NCBI RefSeq assembly: GCF_023910635.1
Contig: NZ_JAAVVZ010000019.1
Location: forward strand, 1-49,843
Direction: 5' to 3'
DNA from: Sphingorhabdus sp.
Lineage (GTDB): Bacteria > Pseudomonadota > Alphaproteobacteria > Sphingomonadales > Sphingomonadaceae
DNA length: 49,843 nucleotides
The position numbers and the translations under genes were made by a program. Below the pieces are notes generated by a model. It searched no databases. It was given only the letters and a program-made list of their open reading frames with translations, and was not told the DNA's origin. Shown here one piece after another: positions 1 to 9,535 of this stretch (its first letter is position 1; the number at the start of each line of letters is the position of its first letter).

Positions 1-1383
1 CCGCACCGCTGAGCCGCTTAAGTGCAGCCGTAACGTCGCGCCGTCGCCGTCGATGCGGCTGTTGGGTAATGCGCCGCCGGTGCCGCCGTCGAGGCGGTGG
101 GCCAAGCGGATGGCTAGGCCCCAGATAACGGCTTGCGCCAGCGCGCCGGGCTTGGCCAAGGCAAGCAGCATTTCGGGCAAGGTCCGCTTTCCGGCGTGCA
201 CCGTCCACAGGGCCGCCGCGATGACCGCGCGGTCGCTGGCGCTGACGCCGGGCCAACTGCCGTCCAATGCAAGGTCGAGTGCGTGGTCGGCGCGATATTC
301 GGGGTTCACGTTCCACACGCTGTCGGACAGCAAGCACGCCGCGCGGCACAATCGTGCGTCATGCGCGCTTTGCCCGGCAAAGACCGGCGCAATCCATTGG
401 GCCAGCGTATCACCGTGAAAGGGAAAACGCCCCAGCCGTTCGCCTTCAAACCGGGCCGCCGCGATCAACGGGTCTTGGCTGCGCTCCTCTGCGGTCAGTT
501 GTTCGTACAACAACCCCTCACGCAGGCCGTAGATGCTCGTCACAAGCTTGCGGGGCTTTAACAGCCCGATTATGCCACCCAATAAAGCGGTCGCCCCCGG
601 CAGCGCCGAAATACGGCCCGCAGCGACGACGTTTGACCGCGTCAGGGCATCGCGATCTTGCGCAAGCGGCGCGAGCAATTCGGGTGCCTCCGGCGGCATT
701 TCATAATTGGATAATATGGTCAGCGGATAGCCGGTTTCATGCATATACAACCGCGCAAAAGTCCGCCACGAACCGCCGATCATGTAAAAGGGCAGGCCGG
801 TTTCTATCGGAAAGGCGCTTTTGCCCATCGTTCTGGCAATATCATCGCGCAGCATTTGCGTGATTTGCTTGGCCGATTTGCCCGTCAAAATGTCATGCCG
901 TAATGTGCCAAGTGGCAGCGACACCCGCGCGCCCAATTTGCCGTCGGCTATGCGGATAAGTTCAAGGCTGCCGCCGCCCAAATCGCCGACATAGCCATTG
1001 GCGAAGGGATTGTCGCTGAGCACGCCATAGCCCGCCGCCGTCGCCTCGGCATCGCCGTCCAGCACATCGACGCGAATGCCCAAGGCAGCGGCCTTATCGA
1101 CCAATTCCTGACCGTTTTTCGCTTCGCGCGTTGCGGCGGTGGCGACCACGCGCATGCTGTCGACCTTCATCGCGCGGGCAAGTGTTTCAAAGCGGGCCAA
1201 TGCGGCCAGCGCCTTTTTCATCGTCACCTTGTCAATTTCGCCGTCGCCTGCAAGGCACGCACCCAGCTTTACGCGGCTTTTTTCATTGTAAATGGGCAAA
1301 GGTGCGCGCGGCGATCCGGCATACACCACGAGCCGGACCGTGTTGGAGCCAATATCTATGACGGCCTGACGCACCGCCTTCAT
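1..1383 (-). CDS. ppx: Exopolyphosphatase Ppx/GppA family (C-terminus beyond window)
   Basis: The minus frame is open from an ATG at 1383 to the left edge, 461 codons with no stop. It should hydrolyse terminal phosphate from inorganic polyphosphate in the cytoplasm. The N-terminus reads AVIDIGSNTVRLVVY, the first phosphate loop of the ASKHA fold, and GDLGGGSLELI near residue 133 is the second, both diagnostic of Ppx/GppA. The ATG overlaps the ppk stop as ATGA, so the two genes are translationally coupled. The 3' end is cut by the window, so full length is unknown. GppA (guanosine pentaphosphatase) activity is the alternative; the ppk neighbour favours Ppx. Confidence 0.93.
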   Translation of the reverse strand, partial: MKAVRQAVIDIGSNTVRLVVYAGSPRAPLPIYNEKSRVKLGACLAGDGEIDKVTMKKALAALARFETLARAMKVDSMRVVATAATREAKNGQELVDKAAALGIRVDVLDGDAEATAAGYGVLSDNPFANGYVGDLGGGSLELIRIADGKLGARVSLPLGTLRHDILTGKSAKQITQMLRDDIARTMGKSAFPIETGLPFYMIGGSWRTFARLYMHETGYPLTILSNYEMPPEAPELLAPLAQDRDALTRSNVVAAGRISALPGATALLGGIIGLLKPRKLVTSIYGLREGLLYEQLTAEERSQDPLIAAARFEGERLGRFPFHGDTLAQWIAPVFAGQSAHDARLCRAACLLSDSVWNVNPEYRADHALDLALDGSWPGVSASDRAVIAAALWTVHAGKRTLPEMLLALAKPGALAQAVIWGLAIRLAHRLDGGTGGALPNSRIDGDGATLRLHLSGSAVR

Positions 1384-3530
1384 CTTTGTCGGACGAGGCT
1401 CAGCGTTGGAACCTGCTTGTCATCCGCGAGCGCGCCTCCGCGTCCCGAAAGCGACGCATTGGTCATGAAATAATGATGCAGATTAAATGGCATGCTTCCG
1501 GCTTTCACCCTTTCATAACGCCCGTCCGGACGGAGCATCCAGCTTTGCTGATTGTCGAGCAGGTTTGCAACCATAACCTGATCAAGGATCTGGTCATGGA
1601 CGGTAGGGTTTTCAATTGGCAGCATATATTCGACGCGGCGGTCGAAATTGCGCGACATCCAGTCCGCAGAGGAGATGAAGACCTTTGCATCGGGATTGGG
1701 CAGATCCGCGCCATTGCCCATCGCCCAGATGCGGCTATGTTCCAAAAAGCGGCCGACGACCGACTTTACGCGGATGCGCGACGACATGCCCTTTACGCCG
1801 GGCCGCAAACAACAAATACCACGCACCACAAGGTCGATTTCAACCCCAGCTTCGCTTGCCTGATATAATTTGTCGATGACCGCCTTATCGACCAGCGAGT
1901 TGAGCTTTGCCCAAACTGCGCCGGGCCGTCCGGCGGCGACATGGGCGATTTCATCGTCGATCAACGACATGACTTTTTCCCGCAAGCCAAGCGGGCTCAT
2001 GGTCAACAGCTTCAGCTCCGATGGCGGGATATAGCCGGTGATATAATTGAATATCTGTCCGGCATCATGGCCGACGCGCGGGTCGGCGGTGAAGAAGCTG
2101 ATGTCGGTATAAACTTTGGCTGTGATCGGGTGATAATTGCCCGTGCCCAAATGACAATAGGTGCGGAAACCATCCGCCTCACGCCGGACGACCAACGAAA
2201 TTTTGGCGTGGGTTTTCATGTCGACAAAGCCGTAGACCACCTGAACGCCGGAATTTTCCAACTGCGACGCCCAATGAAGGTTTTGTTCTTCGTCAAACCG
2301 GGCCTTTAGCTCGACAATTGCGGTGACAGATTTGCCGGCCTCGGCAGCTTCACACAAAGCACGGATGACGGCGGATTGTTTTCCGGCGCGATACAATGTT
2401 TGCTTTATGGCCACGACGTCCGGGTCCACTGCGGCCTGTTGCAGGAACGCGAGCACGACGTCGAAGCTTTCATAGGGGTGGTGGATGACGATGTCTTTTT
2501 GGCTGATCGCCGAAAAACAATCGCCATCATGTTCCAATATGCGTTCGGGAAAACGCGGGGAATAAGGCGGGAATTTCAGCGTCGGGCGGTCTTCGTCGAC
2601 CAACTGGCTCAAATCGCCAATGCCCAAGAACCCGACGGTTTCGACAACAATCGACGCGCCTGCGCCAAGTTCGGAACGGATCAACGTCGCCAATTCGCTT
2701 GGCAGGCCTTTTTCCAGCTTCAGCCGGATAATCCGCCCGCGACGGCGGCGTTTGATAGCGCTGCGGAAATAACGGACGAGGTCTTCGGCCTCTTCCTCCA
2801 CTTCGATATCGCTGTCGCGGATAATGCGGAATGCGCCAGCGGCGATCAACCGATAATCTGGGAACATTTGCCCCACGAAATGCTTGATCAACGCCTCAAT
2901 GGTGACGAACCGTGTGCCAAGGCCGGGCAGCCGGACAAAGCGGGCGAGCGATTGTGGGATCATCACCAATTGCCGCACAACCTCTCCATCATCCTTGCGG
3001 CGCATATCGAAAATGAGGCTCAGGCCTTGGTTGGGAATGAAGGGAAACGGATGCGCAGGGTCCAGCGCCTGCGGGGTGAGCACCGGCAAGATTTGTTCGC
3101 GGAAATATTTGCCCACTTGCGTCTGCAGGGTCTTGCCCATCGCGGATGGTTGAACGATCTTAATGCCTTCGCCGGCCAGTTCCTTCATCAACTTGCGCCA
3201 AAGCTTTTGCTGCTGGATCATCAACCGGTCAGCGGCGGCAACGGTGTCGGCGAGTTGTTCGGAAGGCGTGCGGCCATCGATCGACAGTTCTTCGATCTTT
3301 CGTTGCTGCTGCCCGCGCAAGCCAGCCACGCGGACCATGAAAAACTCATCAAGATTGGTGCCGGAAATCGACAGAAAGCGCAGCCGCTCCAGCAAGGGGT
3401 GCGCTGGGTTCGACGCTTCTTCCAACACGCGTTCATTAAATTTCAACCACGACAGCTCGCGATTAAAATAGCGCGCATCGGCTGGCGTTTTTTGGGCTTT
3501 CAATCTGCTCGGACCTGGCACGGACTTCAC
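1380..3530 (-). CDS. ppk1: Polyphosphate kinase 1
   Basis: A 716-residue PPK1, which reversibly transfers the ATP gamma-phosphate onto polyphosphate. The N domain opens with NRELSWLKFNERVLEEA at residues 23-39. The two histidines matching the E. coli autophosphorylation pair lie in THAK (H441) and CHLGTGN (H460), and the ring-stacking IHHPYESF segment is near residue 349. Length is normal for the family. Its stop overlaps the start of ppx downstream, giving a ppk-ppx operon. The upstream intergenic space ends in a mobile element at 3697. No Pho box was recognised with confidence. Confidence 0.97.
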   Translation of the reverse strand: MKSVPGPSRLKAQKTPADARYFNRELSWLKFNERVLEEASNPAHPLLERLRFLSISGTNLDEFFMVRVAGLRGQQQRKIEELSIDGRTPSEQLADTVAAADRLMIQQQKLWRKLMKELAGEGIKIVQPSAMGKTLQTQVGKYFREQILPVLTPQALDPAHPFPFIPNQGLSLIFDMRRKDDGEVVRQLVMIPQSLARFVRLPGLGTRFVTIEALIKHFVGQMFPDYRLIAAGAFRIIRDSDIEVEEEAEDLVRYFRSAIKRRRRGRIIRLKLEKGLPSELATLIRSELGAGASIVVETVGFLGIGDLSQLVDEDRPTLKFPPYSPRFPERILEHDGDCFSAISQKDIVIHHPYESFDVVLAFLQQAAVDPDVVAIKQTLYRAGKQSAVIRALCEAAEAGKSVTAIVELKARFDEEQNLHWASQLENSGVQVVYGFVDMKTHAKISLVVRREADGFRTYCHLGTGNYHPITAKVYTDISFFTADPRVGHDAGQIFNYITGYIPPSELKLLTMSPLGLREKVMSLIDDEIAHVAAGRPGAVWAKLNSLVDKAVIDKLYQASEAGVEIDLVVRGICCLRPGVKGMSSRIRVKSVVGRFLEHSRIWAMGNGADLPNPDAKVFISSADWMSRNFDRRVEYMLPIENPTVHDQILDQVMVANLLDNQQSWMLRPDGRYERVKAGSMPFNLHHYFMTNASLSGRGGALADDKQVPTLSLVRQR

Positions 3531-3696
3531 GAAAAACTTCCTTCTTCAACTGCTAAGGCGCGGTGCCATGGAAACATTGCATATTTACGGCAGCAGACCG
3601 CCTTACTGTAACAGCATTGTCGCGCATATGTTATCATTGTTGTGCGGACAAGTTGCAGCCCCTGTCAACCAACAGCAACTTGGCGTGGTGTCGGGG

Positions 3697-3786
3697 CCAA
3701 TTAGGGTCAGGACCACTTAAATCCACCTTCGCGGTTTGAGACGATTTTGACGCCGCGAAGGTGCATTTAAGTGGTCCTGACCCTAA
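3697..3786. mobile_element. MITE-like palindromic element, copy A (interrupted by the IS)
   Basis: Two nearly perfect complementary arms, 3701-3733 and 3753-3786, flank a loop of about 19 bases. They begin TTAGGGTCAGGACCACTTAA and end with its complement. The outer CCAA at 3697-3700 pairs with TTGG at 5211-5214 on the far side of the IS701 element, so the dyad originally ran uninterrupted and was split by the insertion. Copies B (16389-16571) and C (19374-19550) share both ends but differ in the middle. There is no coding capacity; this is a non-autonomous, hairpin-forming repeat. Confidence 0.8.
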
Positions 3787-5206
3787 CACTACTTTGGCAC
3801 TTTCTCATTATTGATGAATTTTCGGCAATGCGGGCATAGTGTTGGCGGCGGTTGGGCGAGAGCGTTAAGGATGGCTTGGCGCACTGCTGGCAGGCTGGGT
3901 TGTGGCGGAGGTCCGGAGATTCTTTTTTTCCCCTTTGGCCTGTTTGAGCCGCCGGGATTGGAGGAAGGCGAGCGCGATCATGCACATGAGGCAGTGCCGG
4001 TGCAGTCCTTGCCATGACCGCCCTTCGAAGTGATCAAGGCCAAGCTCTTCCTTAAGCTGCTGATGGGCCTGTTCACAAACCCATCGTGCCTTGATGGCCC
4101 CGGCAAGTTGCTTGATCGGGGTATCGGCAGGCAGGTTCGAGAGATAATATTTGCGTTCGCCGGTCGAACGATGTTCACCGATCACCCAGACCTCCTCACC
4201 GGGCAGATGCTGTGCCCCCATATCGTGGATGCGCTGAGTTGGCCCGTCGGCGACGCGCACCCGCACGGCGGCAAATCGAGCGGAAAGCCGTCCTTTGGTT
4301 CCCTTGCGCCAGCTGACCGTCCGCCAATTTGCAGCTTCCAGCATGGCTTTTGCCGTCACAGACTTCACGTCCGGGATATGGCGCTCGCGTGGCCTTCCCC
4401 TTCCTGATACAGGAAAGATCATGGTGACGTCGGCTGGATAGACCTTCTGTTTGTAAGGGATGCCCACGGCCCATGTTAGCCCACGCTCAGAAAGGCCCTG
4501 CCGGAACGGCGCGGACAGACCATATCCGGCATCAGCCAGCACACAGCCGAAGCGGACATCTGCTTGCCGAGCCCGGTCGATCTCTTCAAGGGCAATCTCG
4601 GGCTTGGTCCGGTAATCGCGGCGCGCTTCTGGCACTTTGGCGCGGTCAAGCCGTGCCAGATCACTGGTCCATATCTCGGGCAGGAACAGCCGCAAGCCTA
4701 TCATCACCGGCACCTCCCGCCGCGCCAGTGTCAGCGATACCAGTGTCTGGCAGTTGGACGTCTTGCCCAGCGTCGAAGCATATTGCGGCGCAACCCCCAC
4801 CGAATGCGTTCCCTTCTTGGGCAAAGACGTGTCATCGATGATCAACCAAGCATCGTCCCCGCCGATTTGCGCGTCCGCTTCTGTCAGTAAAGCTGTCTCC
4901 AATGGGGCCGCATCCCAGACGCCGCTCGAAACGAAATGGTGCAACTGGTCGTAGCTCGCACCCCCGCTACGGGCCGCCATGGGCTGAACACTCTTGCGAT
5001 CCCCGGGCCCGATCAAACCAGCCACATACGATGGACACATCCGCCCCCGCGTCTTGTGCCGAAGCGCCGCAACAAACGGCTCTAGCCAAGCCTCAAGATC
5101 ATCCCGCCAATCACCAACCATCGCCAGCCTCCATAAGCTAGCTCCCTATGAATCACCGATCCTACAAAAAGGGAATCCCCTAAATTACAAATCTGCCAAA
5201 GTAGTG
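3787..5206 (-). mobile_element. IS701-family insertion sequence
   Basis: The element is 1420 bp. The left end starts CACTACTTTGGCA and the right end is its complement (…TGCCAAAGTAGTG), giving terminal inverted repeats of 13 bp with weaker matching further in. It is flanked by a direct CTAA at 3783-3786 and 5207-5210, matching the 4-bp duplication known for IS701 elements. One transposase gene fills it on the minus strand. The target CTAA is the tip of a MITE-like palindrome, so the IS landed in another repeat. It now sits about 80 bp upstream of the FNR-like gene. Confidence 0.92.
3865..5121 (-). CDS. IS701-family DDE transposase, 3' frameshift
   Basis: A 418-residue DDE transposase. Aspartates are seen in IIDDTSLPKKGTHSVG and LADAGYG, and the glutamate in CEQAHQQLKEELGLDHFEG. 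The reading frame as written ends at 3865 with an out-of-character tail. Skipping one base in the A7 run (minus-strand complement of 3922-3928) restores a longer C-terminus, PSLPAVRQAILNAL… through LCPHCRKFINNEKVPK, ending in a TAG at 3789-3791 inside the inverted repeat. The catalytic core is upstream of the shift. The copy is either lightly damaged or relies on slippage at the A tract. Confidence 0.9.
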   Translation of the reverse strand: MVGDWRDDLEAWLEPFVAALRHKTRGRMCPSYVAGLIGPGDRKSVQPMAARSGGASYDQLHHFVSSGVWDAAPLETALLTEADAQIGGDDAWLIIDDTSLPKKGTHSVGVAPQYASTLGKTSNCQTLVSLTLARREVPVMIGLRLFLPEIWTSDLARLDRAKVPEARRDYRTKPEIALEEIDRARQADVRFGCVLADAGYGLSAPFRQGLSERGLTWAVGIPYKQKVYPADVTMIFPVSGRGRPRERHIPDVKSVTAKAMLEAANWRTVSWRKGTKGRLSARFAAVRVRVADGPTQRIHDMGAQHLPGEEVWVIGEHRSTGERKYYLSNLPADTPIKQLAGAIKARWVCEQAHQQLKEELGLDHFEGRSWQGLHRHCLMCMIALAFLQSRRLKQAKGEKKNLRTSATTQPASSAPSHP

Positions 5207-5286
5207 CTAATTGGTGTTTACATTCATGCTTCCCAATCGTGTAATTTTCTGATTCAAGCTGCCGAAACAGCGCAATATGCGCCGCT

Positions 5287-5937
5287 TTGTCGCATGATGA
5301 ACTCGATGCGTTGAGCAGACTTGGGCGAAAGCAGCGCGTGGTGCGTGGCCAGACGCTGGTATGGGAAGGTGACGACGCCATTATCGTCGCCAATATCATT
5401 TCCGGTATCCTGAAAGTTTCGATGAGCATATCTGACGGGCGTGAACAGATCGTCGGGGTAATTTTCCCGGCCGACTTCATTGGCCGGCCATTCGGGCAAA
5501 AAAGTCCATATAGCGTGACCGCGCTCAGCGACGCCGAATTATGTATCTTTTCGCGCTCCAGTTTTGATGCGTTCGCACGCAATCATCCGGCGCTGGAACA
5601 TAAACTGCTCCAGCGGACTTTAGAAGAACTGGACCGTGCCCGCGAATGGATGCTGCTACTTGGCAAAAAGACAGCTACTGAGCGGATCGCGACCTTATTG
5701 CTCGAAATGTCTATCCGTTTGAGCGAAACTGGCTGTTCGGTTGAACAGAATGAATTAAACGAGTTTGCGTTGCCGTTAGACCGGCAGCAAATGGGCGATG
5801 TTCTCGGGCTGACTATCGAAACGGTAAGTCGTCAGCTTTCCCGCCTGAAGGCCGATGGCGTCATTGGCCTTCCCGACCGCCGCATGGTTTCGATTCAGGA
5901 TCGGCGCCGTTTGCAGGATTTGTCTGCCGCCGCTTGA
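5287..5937 (+). CDS. Crp/FNR-family transcriptional regulator
   Basis: A cNMP-binding-like beta-roll is followed by a helix-turn-helix; the recognition helix ETVSRQLSR carries the E-x-x-S-R residues that FNR uses to read TTGAT half-sites. Exact FNR boxes lie in front of ccoN and hemN, so it probably activates microaerobic genes. The only start codon after the in-frame stop at 5242 is TTG at 5287, with no clear ribosome-binding site. Codons just upstream (5260-5286) read CRNSAICAA, resembling part of the FNR cysteine cluster, so the annotated N-terminus may lack the Fe-S ligands. The IS right end is 80 bp upstream. It may be a damaged or altered FNR. Confidence 0.85.
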   Translation: MSHDELDALSRLGRKQRVVRGQTLVWEGDDAIIVANIISGILKVSMSISDGREQIVGVIFPADFIGRPFGQKSPYSVTALSDAELCIFSRSSFDAFARNHPALEHKLLQRTLEELDRAREWMLLLGKKTATERIATLLLEMSIRLSETGCSVEQNELNEFALPLDRQQMGDVLGLTIETVSRQLSRLKADGVIGLPDRRMVSIQDRRRLQDLSAAA

Positions 5938-5956
5938 GGCGTTGTTTTTCTTCTGT

Positions 5957-5970
5957 TTGATCTGAATCAA
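5957..5970. promoter_or_regulatory. FNR box upstream of ccoN
   Basis: TTGATCTGAATCAA is an exact match to the FNR consensus TTGAT-N4-ATCAA. Its centre is 74.5 bp before the ccoN ATG, so with the usual -41.5 placement transcription would start near 6005, leaving a leader with a ribosome-binding site. The adjacent upstream gene encodes an FNR-type regulator. Confidence 0.9.
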
Positions 5971-6037
5971 GGAAGATCATGCTGCGCCGCCGCATGACAA
6001 CGACAGGAGCCGTCATTTTGCGGCTCGGGGAAAGACT

Positions 6038-7696
6038 ATGGATAAGCTTCTAACACGCGTCGGCGTGTTGTTCGTCGTTGCGCTTCTGGCCTTTGTAGCA
6101 ATGGTATTGGGCGTCGATCAGGCCTTTTCTGTTCATATGGGGATTGCCTGTGTCGCCGCATTGATCGCGATGGCAGTGTCGATGAAAAAGTTCGATTTTC
6201 TAACCCAGCGTTTCCCCGTGCTCAGCGGCCCTACTGTAGCATCACGCTATGATGATGATCCAATCCGCTGGGGGGTTATTGCTACGATGTTCTGGGGCAT
6301 CGCAGGGTTCCTTGTGGGGCTGATCATCGCGCTTCAGCTGGCCTTCCCGGTGCTAAACCTCAATCTGGAATATACTACATTCGGCCGCTTGCGGCCGCTG
6401 CACACGTCAGCAGTTATCTTCGCATTTGGAGGCAATGCGCTGATCGCGACGAGTTTCTACGTCGTCCAGCGCACCTGCCGGGCGAGACTCGCTTTCCCCG
6501 GTCTCGCCCGTTTCGTCTTCTGGGGCTATCAGCTGTTTATCGTGCTTGCCGCCACCGGCTATCTTATGGGCGTTACCGAGGCCAAGGAATATGCTGAGCC
6601 CGAATGGTATGTCGATATCTGGCTAACCGTTGTCTGGGTCAGTTATCTGGTGGTGTTTGTTGGCACTTTGGTCAAGCGCAAAGAGCCGCATATTTACGTC
6701 GCGAACTGGTTCTACCTTGCCTTCATCATCACCGTTGCGATGTTGCATCTGGTCAACAACCTGTCGATGCCGGTCAGCCTCTTCGGCTCAAAAAGCTATA
6801 GCGCCTTTGCTGGGGTGCAGGATGCGCTGACCCAGTGGTGGTACGGCCATAATGCAGTCGGATTTTTCCTGACCGCCGGCTTCCTTGCCATGATGTATTA
6901 TTTCGTGCCCAAGCAGGCTGAGCGTCCGGTCTATTCCTACCGGCTTTCCATCGTCCACTTCTGGTCATTGATCTTCCTCTACATCTGGGCCGGACCGCAC
7001 CATTTGCATTACACCGCTCTGCCCGACTGGGCGCAGACGTTGGGGATGGTGTTCTCGATTGTCCTGTGGATGCCAAGCTGGGGGGGAATGATCAACGGCC
7101 TGATGACGCTGAACGGCGCATGGGACAAGATCCGGACCGACCCGATCATCCGTATGATGGTAATGGCGCTCGCCTTCTACGGCATGAGCACTTTTGAAGG
7201 GCCGATGCTGTCGATCAAGGCGGTGAACAGCCTGTCGCATTACACCGACTGGACCATCGGCCATGTGCATAGCGGAGCGCTCGGCTGGAACGGCATGATC
7301 ACCTTTGCCTGTCTCTATTATCTATTCCCGCGGCTCTGGGGACGGGCCCGCATGTATTCGCTACGGATGATAAACTGGCACTTTTGGCTCTCGACACTGG
7401 GCATCGTCTTTTACGCCTCTGCCATGTGGGTTGCGGGGATAATGCAAGGCCTGATGTGGCGTGAGTACGGGGCCGACGGCTATCTCGTTTACTCGTTTGC
7501 CGAAACGGTGGCTGCGATGTTCCCGATGTATGTCATCCGAGCCTTTGGCGGGCTGCTCTATCTCTGCGGTGCTCTGATCATGGTCTATAATGTCTGGATG
7601 ACCGTTGCGGGCAAGCTCCGCGATGAAAAGGCGATGACCGAAACGCCACATAATCCCGACGCCGACCGCCCCTACGTCGCCGTTCCGGCCGAATAA
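6038..7696 (+). CDS. ccoN: Cytochrome cbb3 oxidase subunit I
   Basis: 552 residues with about twelve to fourteen hydrophobic helices; the catalytic subunit that reduces O2 at a haem b3-CuB centre in the inner membrane. WWYGHNAV (H271) and [14 protein letters not shown] (H321-H322) supply copper and haem ligands, and the latter is the C-family signature. It is the first gene of a tight ccoNOQP-GHIS run. The FNR box 68 bp upstream predicts induction at low oxygen. The ATG at 6038 is preceded by GGGGAAAG. Confidence 0.97.
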   Translation: MDKLLTRVGVLFVVALLAFVAMVLGVDQAFSVHMGIACVAALIAMAVSMKKFDFLTQRFPVLSGPTVASRYDDDPIRWGVIATMFWGIAGFLVGLIIALQLAFPVLNLNLEYTTFGRLRPLHTSAVIFAFGGNALIATSFYVVQRTCRARLAFPGLARFVFWGYQLFIVLAATGYLMGVTEAKEYAEPEWYVDIWLTVVWVSYLVVFVGTLVKRKEPHIYVANWFYLAFIITVAMLHLVNNLSMPVSLFGSKSYSAFAGVQDALTQWWYGHNAVGFFLTAGFLAMMYYFVPKQAERPVYSYRLSIVHFWSLIFLYIWAGPHHLHYTALPDWAQTLGMVFSIVLWMPSWGGMINGLMTLNGAWDKIRTDPIIRMMVMALAFYGMSTFEGPMLSIKAVNSLSHYTDWTIGHVHSGALGWNGMITFACLYYLFPRLWGRARMYSLRMINWHFWLSTLGIVFYASAMWVAGIMQGLMWREYGADGYLVYSFAETVAAMFPMYVIRAFGGLLYLCGALIMVYNVWMTVAGKLRDEKAMTETPHNPDADRPYVAVPAE

Positions 7697-7708
7697 GGAG
7701 CCATCATC

Positions 7709-8455
7709 ATGACAAGCGACACCAAAACCGGAATGTTCAGCCACAAGAAACTGGAGCGCAATGTCACGCTGCTGGGGCTGTGTGCGCTGGGTGCCGTGGC
7801 GATCGGCGGTATCGTCGAAATCGCGCCATTGTTCTGGATCGACTCAACCGTCGAGAAGGTGGAGGGAATGCGGCCATACACCCCGCTAGAGCTGACGGGC
7901 CGCAACATCTACATGCGCGAAGGCTGTTATGTCTGCCACAGCCAGATGATCCGCCCGTTCCGCGACGAGGTCGAGCGTTATGGTGCGTATAGCCTGGCGG
8001 CCGAGAGCATGTACGACCATCCGTTTCAATGGGGGTCGAAACGCACCGGACCCGATCTGGCGCGTGTTGGCGGACGCTATTCGGACGAATGGCATCGTGC
8101 TCATCTTAAAGACCCGCGCAGCGTAGTGCCGGAATCAATCATGCCGCCCTATGCCTTTCTAGCAGGAAGGTCGGTCAAGGCAGGCGACATGTCTGCGCAT
8201 CTTACGGCGTTGTCGCGCGTTGGCGTGCCCTACACCGATGAGGCTATCAAAGCGGCCGATGCCGATCTGATGGGGCAAGCCGACCCCAATGCTGACGGCG
8301 CCGCGCTAAAACAGCGCTACCCCAAGGCGCAGGTTCGTGATTTCGATGGAAACCCCGCCAAGGTTACCGAGATGGATGCCATTGTCGCCTATCTTCAGAT
8401 GCTCGGAACGTTGGTCGATCGTCAAAAGGCCCAAGCACACGAGCAGCCGCGATGA
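7709..8455 (+). CDS. ccoO: Cytochrome cbb3 oxidase subunit II (monohaem c)
   Basis: 248 residues with one N-terminal membrane anchor ([21 protein letters not shown], residues 21-41) and a periplasmic haem c domain with CYVCHSQ near residue 72. This subunit passes electrons to CcoN. It starts 12 bp after ccoN with AAGGAG in front, and its TGA overlaps the ATG of ccoQ. Confidence 0.96.
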   Translation: MTSDTKTGMFSHKKLERNVTLLGLCALGAVAIGGIVEIAPLFWIDSTVEKVEGMRPYTPLELTGRNIYMREGCYVCHSQMIRPFRDEVERYGAYSLAAESMYDHPFQWGSKRTGPDLARVGGRYSDEWHRAHLKDPRSVVPESIMPPYAFLAGRSVKAGDMSAHLTALSRVGVPYTDEAIKAADADLMGQADPNADGAALKQRYPKAQVRDFDGNPAKVTEMDAIVAYLQMLGTLVDRQKAQAHEQPR

Positions 8456-8610
8456 ACTATAACGATCTGCGGCACTTTGCCGACAGCTGGGGGCTGGTTG
8501 CAATGGGGATGATTTTTCTCGTCCTGGTCGCGTGGCCCTTTCGCAAAGGGGCATCCGGGCGAAATCATGATGCGGCGCATATCATATTCAGGGACGATGA
8601 CGATGACTGA
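8452..8610 (+). CDS. ccoQ: Cytochrome cbb3 oxidase subunit CcoQ
   Basis: A 52-codon gene between ccoO and ccoP, beginning [16 protein letters not shown] and carrying a single transmembrane helix ([15 protein letters not shown]) followed by a polar tail ending in a run of aspartates. Size, topology and position are typical of CcoQ, which stabilises the oxidase complex. The start overlaps the ccoO stop by ATGA, and the stop lies 8 bp inside ccoP. Confidence 0.88.
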   Translation: MNYNDLRHFADSWGLVAMGMIFLVLVAWPFRKGASGRNHDAAHIIFRDDDDD

Positions 8611-9535
8611 AAACAAGCGGATCGACGAGCCTACCGGCACGCAAACAGTCGGTCATGAATGGGATGGCATAGAAGAACTCGACACGCCGATGCCCCGCTG
8701 GTGGGTGTTCACCTTTTGGGGAACGATAGTCTGGGCATTAGCATATATCGTGCTTTATCCCGCAATCCCGATGGTAAACAGCGCGACCCAAGGCGTGTGG
8801 AACTGGTCGAGCCGAGGGCAGTTCGAACAGGAATTACAGGCCGAAGCAGTTCGTCGCGCGCCGATCACAAGCGCGCTTGCGGCAATTCCTGTCGAACAAT
8901 TGGCGGGTGACGAACGGCTCTATCAGGCGGCCGTCGAAGGCGGACGCGCGGCGTTCAAAGTGCACTGCGTCCAGTGCCATGGTTCGGGTGCAGCGGGTTC
9001 GGCTGGCTATCCCAATCTCAACGATGACGACTGGCTGTGGGGCGGTGATATGCCTGCAATTCATTATACGCTGACGAATGGCATAAGGCAGCCAGACCAT
9101 GACGAAACGCGTTTTTCGCAGATGCCGGCTTTTGCGGGTGTGTTGAGCAATGGCGAAATCGATGCAGTGACATCCTATGTCCGCTCATTGTCGGGTCTTG
9201 AAAAGGCAAGCCCAAAGTCGGCCACCGGCGCTGCATTGTTTTCCAACAATTGCGCGTCATGTCATGGCGTTGACGGTAAGGGCTTACGCGAATTCGGCGC
9301 GCCGAACCTGACCGATGGCATCTGGCTATATGGCGGGGACAAAGCGAGCCTGACGACAACCGTCAACAATGCGCGCTATGGCGTGATGCCACGCTGGAAC
9401 AATCGTCTCGATCCGGTGACGATCAAGATGCTGGCAGCCTACGTGCATTCGCTCGGTGGCGGGGAAGCCAATCCCGCGCCAGCGGCAACACCGGTACCCG
9501 ACCCGGCAAAGGTCGCATCCAATGTCAAGCCCTGA
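8603..9535 (+). CDS. ccoP: Cytochrome cbb3 oxidase subunit III (dihaem c)
   Basis: 310 residues from ATG 8603; an in-frame ATG at 8567 would lie wholly inside ccoQ and is rejected. The protein has one membrane helix after MPRWWVFTFWGT and two periplasmic haem c sites, CVQCH and CASCH, so it is the electron entry subunit. WLWGGD and WLYGGD are the usual paired motifs after each haem domain. The C-terminus is proline/alanine-rich and overlaps ccoG by 14 bp. Confidence 0.95.
   Translation: MTENKRIDEPTGTQTVGHEWDGIEELDTPMPRWWVFTFWGTIVWALAYIVLYPAIPMVNSATQGVWNWSSRGQFEQELQAEAVRRAPITSALAAIPVEQLAGDERLYQAAVEGGRAAFKVHCVQCHGSGAAGSAGYPNLNDDDWLWGGDMPAIHYTLTNGIRQPDHDETRFSQMPAFAGVLSNGEIDAVTSYVRSLSGLEKASPKSATGAALFSNNCASCHGVDGKGLREFGAPNLTDGIWLYGGDKASLTTTVNNARYGVMPRWNNRLDPVTIKMLAAYVHSLGGGEANPAPAATPVPDPAKVASNVKP

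Noticed and set aside
2376-3611. Long open frame (411 codons) on the plus strand over ppk1
   Set aside because: It is antisense to a well-supported ppk1 and its peptide has no recognisable domain; long antisense frames are expected from the codon bias.
3600-3660. Pho box upstream of ppk
   Set aside because: CTGTAACAG-like words are present but do not form the spaced direct repeat of PhoB sites.
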